NCBI GenBank assembly: GCA_028289345.1
Contig: JANQQL010000026.1
Location: 1-64,000 of the forward strand
Length of the DNA stretch: 64,000 nt
Reading direction: 5' to 3'
From: Planctomycetota bacterium
GTDB lineage: Bacteria > Planctomycetota > B15-G4 > SIAN01
Within the stretch, counting starts at the first letter, position 1. Every line of letters starts with the position of its first letter. Under the pieces are notes generated by a model, which searched no databases, was not told the DNA's origin, and worked only from the letters and a program-made list of their open reading frames with translations. Both the position numbers and the translations under genes were made by a program. This document shows positions 17,710 to 26,436 of this stretch, piece after piece.

Positions 17710-18063
17710 TCAGCGGTCCGATTTCAGCGAATCGGCGCGGGCGTCATATTGTTCCCGGAGCTCTGAGTAACTGAACTCCGAGAAATCCCGGTACTTGGTG
17801 AGCTTCAGGTCGTGGTCGATTTTACGAGCCCCGAGCCATCTCAATCCACCCTCCTCGCCAGGGATGGCCTCATAGGCGGCAAGAGTTCGAGAATCGGGGT
17901 CCACCAAGAACAGCACCGCGCTGCTCGCTCCCAGGGAAGAGGTGGCAATGAGCGGCGAACCGGGGGCAGGCGAGCTGGCTGATTTCCAGGCGATCACCCC
18001 GAGCGCGGCCAGCAAAGCCCACGCAAACAGCCACTTTCGTTGATTTCGAAGTGCTTCAGACAC
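17710..18063 (-). CDS. Small membrane-anchored hypothetical protein
   Basis: 117 residues from GTG 18063, which has a clear GGAGG 8 bases upstream. One N-terminal transmembrane helix (WLFAWALLAALGVIAW) is followed by a soluble domain with a short beta-rich part (AVLFLVDPDSRTLAAYEA) and a charged C-terminus with YRDFSEFSYSELREQ. No family is recognised. It lies 71 bases downstream of the histidine kinase on the same strand and may be expressed with it. Confidence 0.65.
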   Translation of the reverse strand: MSEALRNQRKWLFAWALLAALGVIAWKSASSPAPGSPLIATSSLGASSAVLFLVDPDSRTLAAYEAIPGEEGGLRWLGARKIDHDLKLTKYRDFSEFSYSELREQYDARADSLKSDR

Positions 18064-18134
18064 GTCCTGTCCCTCCTTGGCAACAATTCGTCCCCAGCTT
18101 GACCACCGAGCAGCGAACACCGATCGGTATCCGC

Positions 18135-19751
18135 TCAGTCGATTTCGGCTCCATCCGGGTCTGGTGCCAGGGGCAAGCAGACCGTGAAGACCGATCCCTT
18201 CCTCGGTTCGGAGTCGAGCCAGAGCTCTCCTCCATGCTGATCGATGATGTGGTGAGCCACGCTCAGTCCCAGTCCGGTTCCTTGGCCCACTTCCTTGGTC
18301 GAATAGAACAAGTCGAACGCCCGTTGGCGCTGTTCGCCGGTCATTCCGGGCCCCTCGTCGCGCACTTGGACCAGGGCCCGGGACCCCTCCGTCATGATCC
18401 GCACCTGAACCCGCCCCCCTTGGGGAGCCATGGCGTCGCACGCGTTCAGGAACAGATTCAGGAACACTTGCTGAATCTCTCCTGGCACGGCAAGGATCTG
18501 TGCGTCGGCGCCCTCCACGTCGATGGTGACTCGAGACTTGGCCGCCTGGTGCTCGACGAAGGCCACCGCCCCGACCACGGTTTCTCGCACCGATGCCACG
18601 ACGGGATCGTGCTGACGGGGAGAAAAACGCAACACCCTTCGCACGATCTCCTGGATGCGCGACAGGCCACCACTGATCAGGCTGAGATACTTGCGTTCGA
18701 GCTGCGGGTTGCGCGGTTCCCGTTCGGTCTCTTTCCTGAGCCGTCGTGCCGCATTCAGCATCCCACCCAGCGGGTTGTTGATTTCGTGAGCGATCCCCGA
18801 CGCCAGTGTTCCGGTGGCCGCCAGGCGTTGGGCGATCACCAAACCGCGGCGACTTTGCTCGGCCCGTTGAGTCGCCTCCTCCACCCGCTCCTTGAGATCT
18901 CGCTGGGATTCCTGAACTTCCGACATCATGGAGTTGAAGGAGGAGATGAGGCGGCCGATCTCATCGCCTCGATCACCGCCAGGAACCGCATCACCGTAGT
19001 CCCGGTGAGCCACCCGTTCGGCGCCCCGCGACAGCGACGCAATGGGCCGCAGCACCCAGTACTCCAGGAACAACCAGGTCAAGGTCAGCAACAGCAGTGT
19101 GCCGAGGCCCATGACCCAGTACAGCGAAGATTGAAAACTGGGAACCCACTCTTGGGGCATCTCGAAGGCGCCGGTCATGCGAAAGTATCCGCCGCCCCAG
19201 GGTTCGGCCGTCGCATCCAGCTTTCCGGAGGTGTCGCCGAACTCCTTGAGATAGATCGGCGCGGCAATCCACGATCCATCCATGATCGACTGGCGTGCCT
19301 CGATGGCTTCCCGGATTTTTTCGGTCGCTCGGGCGTCACGAAATTCAGAGGAGCGCTGCTTGGCCCCTTTGAGGTTGAGATAGAAGCCTGTCGGAGGAAC
19401 GACTTCCTTCGACTCTTTCAAGGTGCGGTACCGCCAATCCGAGTCCACCGAACGACGGTCACGAATCACTCCATCATCGATGATTCCCTGCACGGGATGA
19501 TCGAGGAGCCGCCGGCAAATCTCCGGTCCGCTGAGTCGCAAGGAAGGCAACTCCAAGACCAGACTCCCCGCCAGCACCTTGCCAAAGGCCAGCTGCAGTC
19601 GTTGATTGGCACTTCTCTGGAGCTGTTGTTCCCGCGCTTGGCGCTCGCGATCTTGGCCGGTCAGATCCCACGCAAAAAACGTCGCGAGCAGTAACGTCAC
19701 CAACAGATTGACGCCGGCAATAGAGAGAACGATGCGCGCCCGAAGGGACAT
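18135..19751 (-). CDS. Membrane sensor histidine kinase
   Basis: 538 residues. Transmembrane helices at about 7-29 and 210-233 bracket a periplasmic sensor domain. A HAMP linker (231-285) and a short coiled coil follow. The dimerisation box GIAHEINNPLGG carries the phospho-acceptor H322, and the ATPase domain has N (NLFLNACDAM), G1 (DEGPGM) and G2 (GTGLGLS) boxes. The H-box resembles the NtrB/HK4 type. No response regulator is adjacent, so it is an orphan or its partner is elsewhere. The pilus genes lie upstream on the same strand, but the 30-base gap does not prove an operon. Confidence 0.92.
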   Translation of the reverse strand: MSLRARIVLSIAGVNLLVTLLLATFFAWDLTGQDRERQAREQQLQRSANQRLQLAFGKVLAGSLVLELPSLRLSGPEICRRLLDHPVQGIIDDGVIRDRRSVDSDWRYRTLKESKEVVPPTGFYLNLKGAKQRSSEFRDARATEKIREAIEARQSIMDGSWIAAPIYLKEFGDTSGKLDATAEPWGGGYFRMTGAFEMPQEWVPSFQSSLYWVMGLGTLLLLTLTWLFLEYWVLRPIASLSRGAERVAHRDYGDAVPGGDRGDEIGRLISSFNSMMSEVQESQRDLKERVEEATQRAEQSRRGLVIAQRLAATGTLASGIAHEINNPLGGMLNAARRLRKETEREPRNPQLERKYLSLISGGLSRIQEIVRRVLRFSPRQHDPVVASVRETVVGAVAFVEHQAAKSRVTIDVEGADAQILAVPGEIQQVFLNLFLNACDAMAPQGGRVQVRIMTEGSRALVQVRDEGPGMTGEQRQRAFDLFYSTKEVGQGTGLGLSVAHHIIDQHGGELWLDSEPRKGSVFTVCLPLAPDPDGAEID

Positions 19752-19781
19752 GGGTTAACACCAACCGTTCATGAGCGTTGC

Positions 19782-20921
19782 CTATCCTGCAAGTTGGTCC
19801 ATCACCTTCAGCACCGGCAGGAATAGGGCCACCACCACCACCCCCACGACCACCGCCAGAACCAGAAGCAACAGCGGCTCGACCACTTTGAAGATCGTCG
19901 CGACGCTGTCATCGACTTCCTGCTCATAGGTATCGGCCACTTTGAGCAGCATGCGGTCCACGGTCCCCGACTCTTCTCCAACGTCGATCATGTTCACCAC
20001 GATGTCGTCGAAGACGGGGCTTTCCGCCATCGGCCGCGCCATGGACTCTCCCTGCCGAAGGTTCTGGAGAATCGCCTCGAGGGCATCGGAAACGACCAGG
20101 TTGGTGACCGAATCCCGGACGATCATGAGCGCGTCCAGGATCGGCACACCGGCACCGAGGAGGGTGCCAAAAGTCCGAGAGAATCGCGCCACGATGGTCT
20201 TCGAGGCCAGGGAGCCGAAGAGCGGCACCTTCAGCACAATGCGATCAAACACCCGCCGGACCCCGCTGGCACGAAACGCGAGTTTGGCCGCCAGTCCCAA
20301 CACACCAACGATCAGGAGCAGTACCCACCACGACTCTCGGAGGAAGTCGGCCACGGCCAGAACCACGAGGGTCAACGGAGGCAACGTCGAATCGAGCTGC
20401 TCGAAGATTTCTTCGAAGCGGGGAACCACGAAGACCAGCACGAAGCCGACCACCGCACCCGCAAACGCCAACACGAACGCCGGGTAGGCCAATGCGCCAA
20501 TCACTTTGCGGCGAATCGACTCCGACTTTTCGGCAAAGAGGGCGAGCCGGTGCAGAATCTCGTCCAAGATCCCGCCAGCCTCCCCCGCCTTGACCATGTT
20601 GAGATACAGGGAGTCGAACAGTCCGTCATGCTTGGCCAAGGCCGACGACAGCGAATCTCCCCCCTCCACATCCTGGGCGATCTGGTCCACGGCGTCGTGA
20701 AATGGCCCCGGTCGCTGCTGCCCGGCAAGGATGCGCAAGCTGCGTACGATCGGGAGACCGGCGGATTGCAGCGTCGCAAGCTGGGAAGTGAACTGAGTCA
20801 TCACCCGGGACTTGACGCGAGTCCTCCGCCGTCGACGGGTCGGCGCCGACGGCCTCGTCGCACCGGACGCCGGACGGGCCGAAGCGGCAACTTTGGTCTT
20901 CCGCTGAATCTTCGCTGGCAC
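19782..20921 (-). CDS. pilC: Type II secretion/type IV pilus inner-membrane protein (GspF/PilC)
   Basis: The platform protein of type IV pilus or type II secretion machines. Two GspF repeats (about residues 40-160 and 240-375) each end in a hydrophobic segment, and the three expected membrane helices are visible. The usual N-terminal 55-residue domain (FxYxG type) is missing. Instead there is a short stretch rich in Arg, Lys and Pro, and the first GspF repeat begins at about residue 41. A start at the ATG at 20801 is possible. It lies 5 bases after the PilB gene. Confidence 0.9.
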   Translation of the reverse strand: MPAKIQRKTKVAASARPASGATRPSAPTRRRRRTRVKSRVMTQFTSQLATLQSAGLPIVRSLRILAGQQRPGPFHDAVDQIAQDVEGGDSLSSALAKHDGLFDSLYLNMVKAGEAGGILDEILHRLALFAEKSESIRRKVIGALAYPAFVLAFAGAVVGFVLVFVVPRFEEIFEQLDSTLPPLTLVVLAVADFLRESWWVLLLIVGVLGLAAKLAFRASGVRRVFDRIVLKVPLFGSLASKTIVARFSRTFGTLLGAGVPILDALMIVRDSVTNLVVSDALEAILQNLRQGESMARPMAESPVFDDIVVNMIDVGEESGTVDRMLLKVADTYEQEVDDSVATIFKVVEPLLLLVLAVVVGVVVVALFLPVLKVMDQLAG

Positions 20922-20926
20922 GGCGG

Positions 20927-22621
20927 TCAGTTCTCGCTGAAGGTCTCTCGGAGGACTTCTTCGACGGTGGTCAGGCCTTCAAAGATACGGCGTCGCCCGA
21001 TTTCGCGCAGCGGAACCATGCCTTCTTCGACGGCCAGGTCCCGCAACTCCGACTGAGTCCACCCCTCGAGGATGCCCTTCCGCAACCGGGGGGTGACCCG
21101 CATGATCTCAAATAACGCCAGACGCCCGCGGTAACCGGTGTGGTTGCAGCTTTCGCACCCTTTTCCGAAGAAAAACTCCTTGTCGCCCACGTCTTCCTTG
21201 GCCAGCCCCAAGGGATAGAGGCTCTCGTCGGTCGGCTCGTAAGGCGCCCGGCAATCCCGGCAAATCCGCCGCACCAGGCGCTGGGCAAGAACCCCGGAGA
21301 GGGTGCCGGAAATCAGGTACGGCTCGATGCCAAGGTCCACCAGTCGCACGACCGACGAAGGAGCGTCATTCGTGTGCACCGTCGAAAACACCAGGTGACC
21401 GGTGAGCGACGCTTCGATGGCAATGCGCGCCGTTTCCAGATCGCGGGTTTCCCCAATCAAGATGCGATCGGGGTCTTGGCGAAGAATCGTGCGAAGCACG
21501 GCGCTGTAGGTCACACCGATGTCTTCGTTGACCGGCACCTGAACGATGCCGTCCAAGTCGTACTCCACCGGGTCTTCGGTGGTGATGATCTTCTGGGTCG
21601 TGTCGTTGAGCTGGTTCAACATGCTGTACAGGGTCGTCGTTTTGCCGGATCCGGTGGGTCCGGTGACCAGAATGATCCCGTGAGGCAGCGCCAGCAGCCC
21701 CTCCACCTGTTCCCGATCCCGTGCGGTCAGGCCAATGCGCTCCAGGTCCAACGCCACGACGCTGCGGTCCAGCACCCGCAACACGCAAGACTCTCCATGC
21801 AACGTGGGCAAGGTCGACACGCGCAGATCCACCGCTCGGCCGTCGATGGAGAGTTCGATGCGTCCGTCCTGCGGAATGCGGGTCTCGGCAATGTCGAGAT
21901 TCGCCATCACCTTGACTCTCGAAATCAGAGGCACGGCGAGTTCCACCGGAGGCGGCTCCAACTCGTACAACACCCCATCCACGCGGTAGCGAATCTTGAA
22001 TTCTGTCTCGAATGGCTCCAGGTGGATGTCCGACGCTTGGTCACGCACCGCTTGGAACAAGATGAAGTTCAACAACTTCACCACCGGACCGGCGTGGGCC
22101 ATGCCTTCGCGATCGGAAAGATCGAGAGTGGTGTCACCCCCCTGCCGGAATTCGTCGACCGCCTCGGCCAAAGCGTTGGCAGGGGTCGCCTCTCCATAGA
22201 ATTCGTCCAGACACGCGACCAGTTGCTGGGGATCGGCCATCACCGCGCGCACTTCAGACCCCACCAGGAAGCGCAGTTCGTCCAGGAAATTCGAGTTCAA
22301 CGGGTCCGCGATGGCGACCACCAAGGCCCCCGCCTCCTCGCGAATGGGCACCACTTGAAACAGCCGTGCGCTGGACGCATCGATGCGCTTGGCCAGCTCC
22401 TTCGAGGGCTTCGCCTGCTGCAAATCCACGACCTCGAGGCCCTGCTGGATTCCCAAAGCCAAATGCAGATCGGCCGCGGTGATGTGCCCCCGCTCGATGA
22501 GGATCTTGCCAAGCGGCCCGCCGTGATCCCGCTGAACTTTGAGCGCCTCTTGGATCTGGCCTTCGTCGACCAATCCTCGCTCTTTCAGAATCTGCCCCAA
22601 GAGTTTGCGGCGCGTCGACAC
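20927..22621 (-). CDS. pilB: Type IV pilus/type II secretion ATPase (PilB/GspE), copy 1
   Basis: Hexameric assembly ATPase of pilus or pseudopilus extension. The N-terminal MshEN-type domain (LGQILKERGLVDEGQIQEAL) is followed by the N2 domain. The Walker A motif GPTGSGKTTT is at 321-330, with Asp and His boxes (ITTEDPVEYD, TVHTNDA). A CRDC/CESC zinc module closes the protein at 564 residues. It lies between pilT and pilC. A second, similar ATPase lies 1.1 kb upstream, so two extension motors share one platform gene. Confidence 0.93.
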   Translation of the reverse strand: MSTRRKLLGQILKERGLVDEGQIQEALKVQRDHGGPLGKILIERGHITAADLHLALGIQQGLEVVDLQQAKPSKELAKRIDASSARLFQVVPIREEAGALVVAIADPLNSNFLDELRFLVGSEVRAVMADPQQLVACLDEFYGEATPANALAEAVDEFRQGGDTTLDLSDREGMAHAGPVVKLLNFILFQAVRDQASDIHLEPFETEFKIRYRVDGVLYELEPPPVELAVPLISRVKVMANLDIAETRIPQDGRIELSIDGRAVDLRVSTLPTLHGESCVLRVLDRSVVALDLERIGLTARDREQVEGLLALPHGIILVTGPTGSGKTTTLYSMLNQLNDTTQKIITTEDPVEYDLDGIVQVPVNEDIGVTYSAVLRTILRQDPDRILIGETRDLETARIAIEASLTGHLVFSTVHTNDAPSSVVRLVDLGIEPYLISGTLSGVLAQRLVRRICRDCRAPYEPTDESLYPLGLAKEDVGDKEFFFGKGCESCNHTGYRGRLALFEIMRVTPRLRKGILEGWTQSELRDLAVEEGMVPLREIGRRRIFEGLTTVEEVLRETFSEN

Positions 22622-22637
22622 TCGGCAAACCTCCGGT

Positions 22638-23699
22638 TCAAACCAGCTTGGATTCCAAGGAACGGGGATCCTGAGCCGCCCGCAATGCCGTCTCGCGACT
22701 GATCCGACCTTGTTGGTAGAGCTCGCTCAAGGAGTCATCCAGCAGCATCATCCCCATCCGACGCGACGTCTGAATCACGGAAGCAATCTTGAACGTCTCT
22801 CCCTTGCGAATGTGATTCTCCACCGCAGAGTTGACTCCCAACAACTCGAACGCCGCCACCCGCCCATCGGCCGAGGTGACCGGGAGCAGCACTTGGGACA
22901 ACACCGCGATCAGCGACACTGCCAGCTGGGCGCGGATCTGTTCCTGCTGATCGACCGGAAATGCGTCGATCATCCGGTCCACGGTGCGTGCCGCCCCCGT
23001 GGTGTGCAGTGTTGCCAGAACCAGGTGACCGGTTTCGGCCGCCGAGACGGCGGCAGAGATGGTCTCGAGGTCGCGCATCTCTCCGAGAAGGATCACGTCC
23101 GGGTCTTGCCGCAGCGCCCGGCGCATTCCCTCCGAGAAACTCGGCACGTCCTCGTGAAGCTCTCGTTGAGTCACGACGGACTTCTGGTGCTGGTGGAAGT
23201 ACTCGATCGGATCTTCGATCGTGATGATGTGTCGGTCGAAGTTCCGGTTGATGTAGTCCACCATGGAAGCCAGCGTCGTGGTCTTTCCCGATCCTGTGGG
23301 CCCGGTCACCAAGAGGAGTCCCCGCGGCCGGGTCACATACTCTTCGATCGACGGCGGCAGCCCGATCTCCTCGAAAGTCCGCAGCTCGGTCGGAATCAGT
23401 CGCAGGGCCGCTCCCCAATGACCGCGTTGCCGAAACACGGACACGCGAAATCGCGCTCGCTCTCCGAAGGTGTAGCCGAAATCGGCCGAGCCGACTTCTC
23501 GCGCCTCGTTCATGCGTGCTTCGGGGGTGATCGCCTTCACCAGCGCCTCGGTGTCCTCGGGTTGCAACTCCGCGTGGCCCGACGCATCGACCAAAGAACC
23601 ATGGCAGCGCAGCACCGGGGGACGCCCCACGGTCAAGTGCAAGTCGGACGCACCTTCCGAGACACACAGTTCCATCAGAGTTTCGTGAAAACTCATCAC
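22638..23699 (-). CDS. pilT: Twitching motility retraction ATPase PilT
   Basis: 353 residues, the normal length of PilT, the motor that depolymerises type IV pili. It lacks the N1 domain and zinc module of PilB. Walker A GPTGSGKTT is at 133-141, followed by the Asp box ITIEDPIEYFH, the PilT-specific GEMRDLETI and the His box ATLHTTGA. Its presence argues that at least part of this cluster serves retractile type IV pili rather than only a type II secretion system. It sits between the two PilB genes with short gaps (16 and 31 bases). Confidence 0.93.
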   Translation of the reverse strand: MMSFHETLMELCVSEGASDLHLTVGRPPVLRCHGSLVDASGHAELQPEDTEALVKAITPEARMNEAREVGSADFGYTFGERARFRVSVFRQRGHWGAALRLIPTELRTFEEIGLPPSIEEYVTRPRGLLLVTGPTGSGKTTTLASMVDYINRNFDRHIITIEDPIEYFHQHQKSVVTQRELHEDVPSFSEGMRRALRQDPDVILLGEMRDLETISAAVSAAETGHLVLATLHTTGAARTVDRMIDAFPVDQQEQIRAQLAVSLIAVLSQVLLPVTSADGRVAAFELLGVNSAVENHIRKGETFKIASVIQTSRRMGMMLLDDSLSELYQQGRISRETALRAAQDPRSLESKLV

Positions 23700-23730
23700 C
23701 AGGATCTTTCTTCAAAGAGAGCCGGCTGGC

Positions 23731-25377
23731 TCATTCCGGAGTCACCACGCGAAGGATCTCCGAAACCGAAGTTCGGCCTTCCAAGACCTTGCGACAAGCG
23801 TCCGCCCACAGCGGCGTGAGTTGGCCGCTGGCAATGGCTTCGTCGCGCAAACGGGCGTGGGGCTCTCCCCGAAAAGTCATGTCCTTCAAGCGACGATCCA
23901 TCTCCAACAACTCAAAGACACCCGTGCGCCCTCGGTACCCGGTCCCATGGCAGGCATCGCACCCTTGGGGACGGTACAGTGGGCGATCGGTGACGGTCTC
24001 ACGCTCCCACCCCATCGCGGCTAGCTCGGCGGCGTCCGGAGCGTATTCCTGGCGGCAGCGAGTGCAGAGTTGGCGAACCAATCGCTGGCTCATCACCCCC
24101 ACCACCGACGCGGCGACCAAGAACGGTTGCACCTTCATGTCCAGCAGTCGAGTCAACGCGGCCGGGGCATCGTTGGTGTGCAGCGTGGAGAACACCAGGT
24201 GGCCCGTCAACGCTGCCTGGATCGCCACTTCCGCCGTCTCCCCATCACGGATCTCTCCCACCAGAATCACGTTGGGCGCCTGGCGAAGCATGGCCCGCAA
24301 GATCTTGGCGAAGCTCAGGCCGATCCGCGGGTTTGCTTGCACCTGATTGATCCCGGGAATCTGGTACTCCACCGGATCCTCCGCCGTGATTAGCTTGCGA
24401 TCGGGACGGTTGAGTTCCTGCAAAGCCGCGTACAGCGTGGTGGTCTTTCCCGAGCCGGTCGGGCCGGTGACCAAAAAGATCCCGTGGGGCCGAGCAAGGA
24501 TGTTTCGAAATCGTCCGTAGTCCTCGTCCCCGAAGCCCAGGTCCCGCATCGGCACCAGACCGCTTTCGCGATCCAGCAAACGCATGACCAGGGTTTCCCC
24601 ATGATTGGTCGGCAAGACCGAGGCTCGAATGTCCAGATCTGTGCCAGCGACACGCATGGGGATGCGACCATCTTGGGGCTTGCGGCGCTCGCCGATGTCC
24701 ATCCCGGCCATGATTTTCAAGCGTGACGCAAGGGAGGCGTGGAGGTGCTTGGGATGCGAGGCCACCTCAAGCAGGACCCCGTCGATGCGATAACGAATGC
24801 GGAGACGATCCCGGGTGGGCTCGACGTGGATGTCGCTGGCACGCTGACGGTAGGCAGCCTCGACCATTTGATCGACCAACCGAATGAGGGGCGCGTCATC
24901 GTCTTCGTCCGCCGCGACCGTGGCGGCGACCGGCCGACGCGGCTCGGGATCGACCCCGTAGTGCTGCTGCAACTTGTGCTTCAGAGCCGTCGAGGTGGCG
25001 AGCGCGGGCTGCACGGTCATATTGAGAACGAATTCAAGGTCCCCGAGAGCAAAGGCCACTCCTGGATCGTCCACCGCAACAATCAGAGAACCGTCCTTCA
25101 CCATGACCGGCACCATGCGCGACTGACGGGCGGTCTCGGCAGGGACCCGCGCGATCACCGCGTCGGGAATCCGCCCCTTCTCCAAGTCGACGAAGGGCAG
25201 GCCTGACTGCTTGGCGAGACAGCGTGCCACGGTTTTTTCATCGCAGCTGCCGAGCTCCACGAGGCTTTCCCCAAGCTTCGTGCGGCGCCCTTTCTGATGG
25301 CGCAGGGCTTCTCGAAGCTGCTCCTCGGTGATCACTCCGGCGTCCCGGAGAATCTCGCCCAGCTTCTTGCCCGTCAT
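23731..25377 (-). CDS. Type IV pilus/type II secretion ATPase (PilB/GspE), copy 2
   Basis: 548 residues from ATG 25377, which has AGGAG 9 bases upstream. Same architecture as copy 1: MshEN-type N-terminal domain, Walker A GPTGSGKTTT at 305-314, ITAEDPVEYQ, STLHTNDA and a CTRC/CDAC zinc module. It differs from copy 1 throughout, so it is an old duplicate or belongs to a second machine. It is the first gene of the four-gene motor block and faces a lipoprotein gene across 182 bases. Confidence 0.92.
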   Translation of the reverse strand: MTGKKLGEILRDAGVITEEQLREALRHQKGRRTKLGESLVELGSCDEKTVARCLAKQSGLPFVDLEKGRIPDAVIARVPAETARQSRMVPVMVKDGSLIVAVDDPGVAFALGDLEFVLNMTVQPALATSTALKHKLQQHYGVDPEPRRPVAATVAADEDDDAPLIRLVDQMVEAAYRQRASDIHVEPTRDRLRIRYRIDGVLLEVASHPKHLHASLASRLKIMAGMDIGERRKPQDGRIPMRVAGTDLDIRASVLPTNHGETLVMRLLDRESGLVPMRDLGFGDEDYGRFRNILARPHGIFLVTGPTGSGKTTTLYAALQELNRPDRKLITAEDPVEYQIPGINQVQANPRIGLSFAKILRAMLRQAPNVILVGEIRDGETAEVAIQAALTGHLVFSTLHTNDAPAALTRLLDMKVQPFLVAASVVGVMSQRLVRQLCTRCRQEYAPDAAELAAMGWERETVTDRPLYRPQGCDACHGTGYRGRTGVFELLEMDRRLKDMTFRGEPHARLRDEAIASGQLTPLWADACRKVLEGRTSVSEILRVVTPE

Positions 25378-25487
25378 CCAAGCGAACTCCTGTCGGCTTC
25401 GGTGCGCCGTGTCGCAGCGGTTGCCTCGTTCCGCGGCATGGGCCCAATCGGCCACGGCACCAACACACGACGTTCCTCCCGAGCGAC

Positions 25488-25517
25488 CTTGGTCGGGGCC
25501 GGGCAGCACCGTACACT
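25488..25517 (+). promoter_or_regulatory. Promoter candidate for the lipoprotein gene
   Basis: TTGGTC (25488-25493) and TACACT (25512-25517) are spaced by 18 bases in the divergent region before the GTG start at 25560. Each hexamer matches consensus at about four positions, so it is only a candidate. Confidence 0.3.
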
Positions 25518-25559
25518 ACCCCCCTTCTCTTCCCAGGCAACCATGGTGAAACCCAGACC

Positions 25560-26387
25560 GTGCCCACTCGAAGGATTCTCTTCCTCTGCGTGATCCTCGG
25601 CACCGTCTTGCCGGGGTGTCGAGTCAGTCACCCGGTGTCCTACGATGATCCGCTGGACTCCGTGCTGACCTATCAGACCGCGTTCGCCAAGGGAGATCCG
25701 GTCGCCGAGTACCGATGCCTGGCCGCCAGCGTCAAGCAGCAAGCCGACTTGCAAGGCTACGCCACCCTGCGTGAGCGGCTCCTCACTCCCCTTGGTTTCT
25801 GGGGACGGTTGTTCCTGAAGCACAATTCCCTCCACAACAACCTGCGGGCGACCTACCGTCTTTCGGAAGGAAGCTGGAACTCGAAGTCGCGGAACGCTCC
25901 TTGGGGCCTGGTGTTCTCGCTATTTGGCAACGAGTTCCGTGTCGACGTGGAGCGCAACTCGATCCTGACTCTCCAATGTCGGCAAGGGGGACCGTCCGAA
26001 GTCGCGGTTCCGCGGGCACCACGAGACTCGATGGAGTCCTCTTCCACGGCACGGGTGCGACTCGACCTGCCGACGACCTTCGTCCAAGCCATGGAACGAC
26101 ACGGTCTGCAGCAGGTGGTCTTGGAAGGTCAGTGGAAGATCGCAGGAATGATGCCGGGCGGAGTGAGCTCCGAGGAACGCTACGAAGCCCTCCCTCTGAT
26201 GGACTCGATCCGTGAACACACGATCAACGTCACCTCTCTCGCGTGGGAGGTGGTTTCCGAAGACTTGGGCTCTGCCGAAGTCGAGCTGACGCTGCCAAGT
26301 AGCGCCTCGTTGATGGTCCACGACGGCACGTGGATGCCCGAGCCGGGCGTCCGGTGCTGGTACCAGCTTGGCCCAGTGTCTCCGTGA
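25560..26387 (+). CDS. Hypothetical lipoprotein
   Basis: 275 residues starting at GTG 25560. The signal peptide has a lipobox-like end (VLPGC, Cys20). The mature part contains a segment reminiscent of tetratricopeptide or NTF2-like accessory proteins (DSVLTYQTAFAKGDPVAEYR), then a beta-rich domain. No family is assigned. It is followed 49 bases later by ppdK on the same strand. Confidence 0.65.
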   Translation: MPTRRILFLCVILGTVLPGCRVSHPVSYDDPLDSVLTYQTAFAKGDPVAEYRCLAASVKQQADLQGYATLRERLLTPLGFWGRLFLKHNSLHNNLRATYRLSEGSWNSKSRNAPWGLVFSLFGNEFRVDVERNSILTLQCRQGGPSEVAVPRAPRDSMESSSTARVRLDLPTTFVQAMERHGLQQVVLEGQWKIAGMMPGGVSSEERYEALPLMDSIREHTINVTSLAWEVVSEDLGSAEVELTLPSSASLMVHDGTWMPEPGVRCWYQLGPVSP

Positions 26388-26436
26388 TGAATTGACGAGA
26401 ACAAACCTCTCCTGAATCCGGAAGGACAGAGAACCC

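Noticed and set aside
21140..22702. 520-codon plus-strand frame opposite pilB
   Set aside because: Rich in His, Arg and Gln; exact antisense of a well-supported ATPase.
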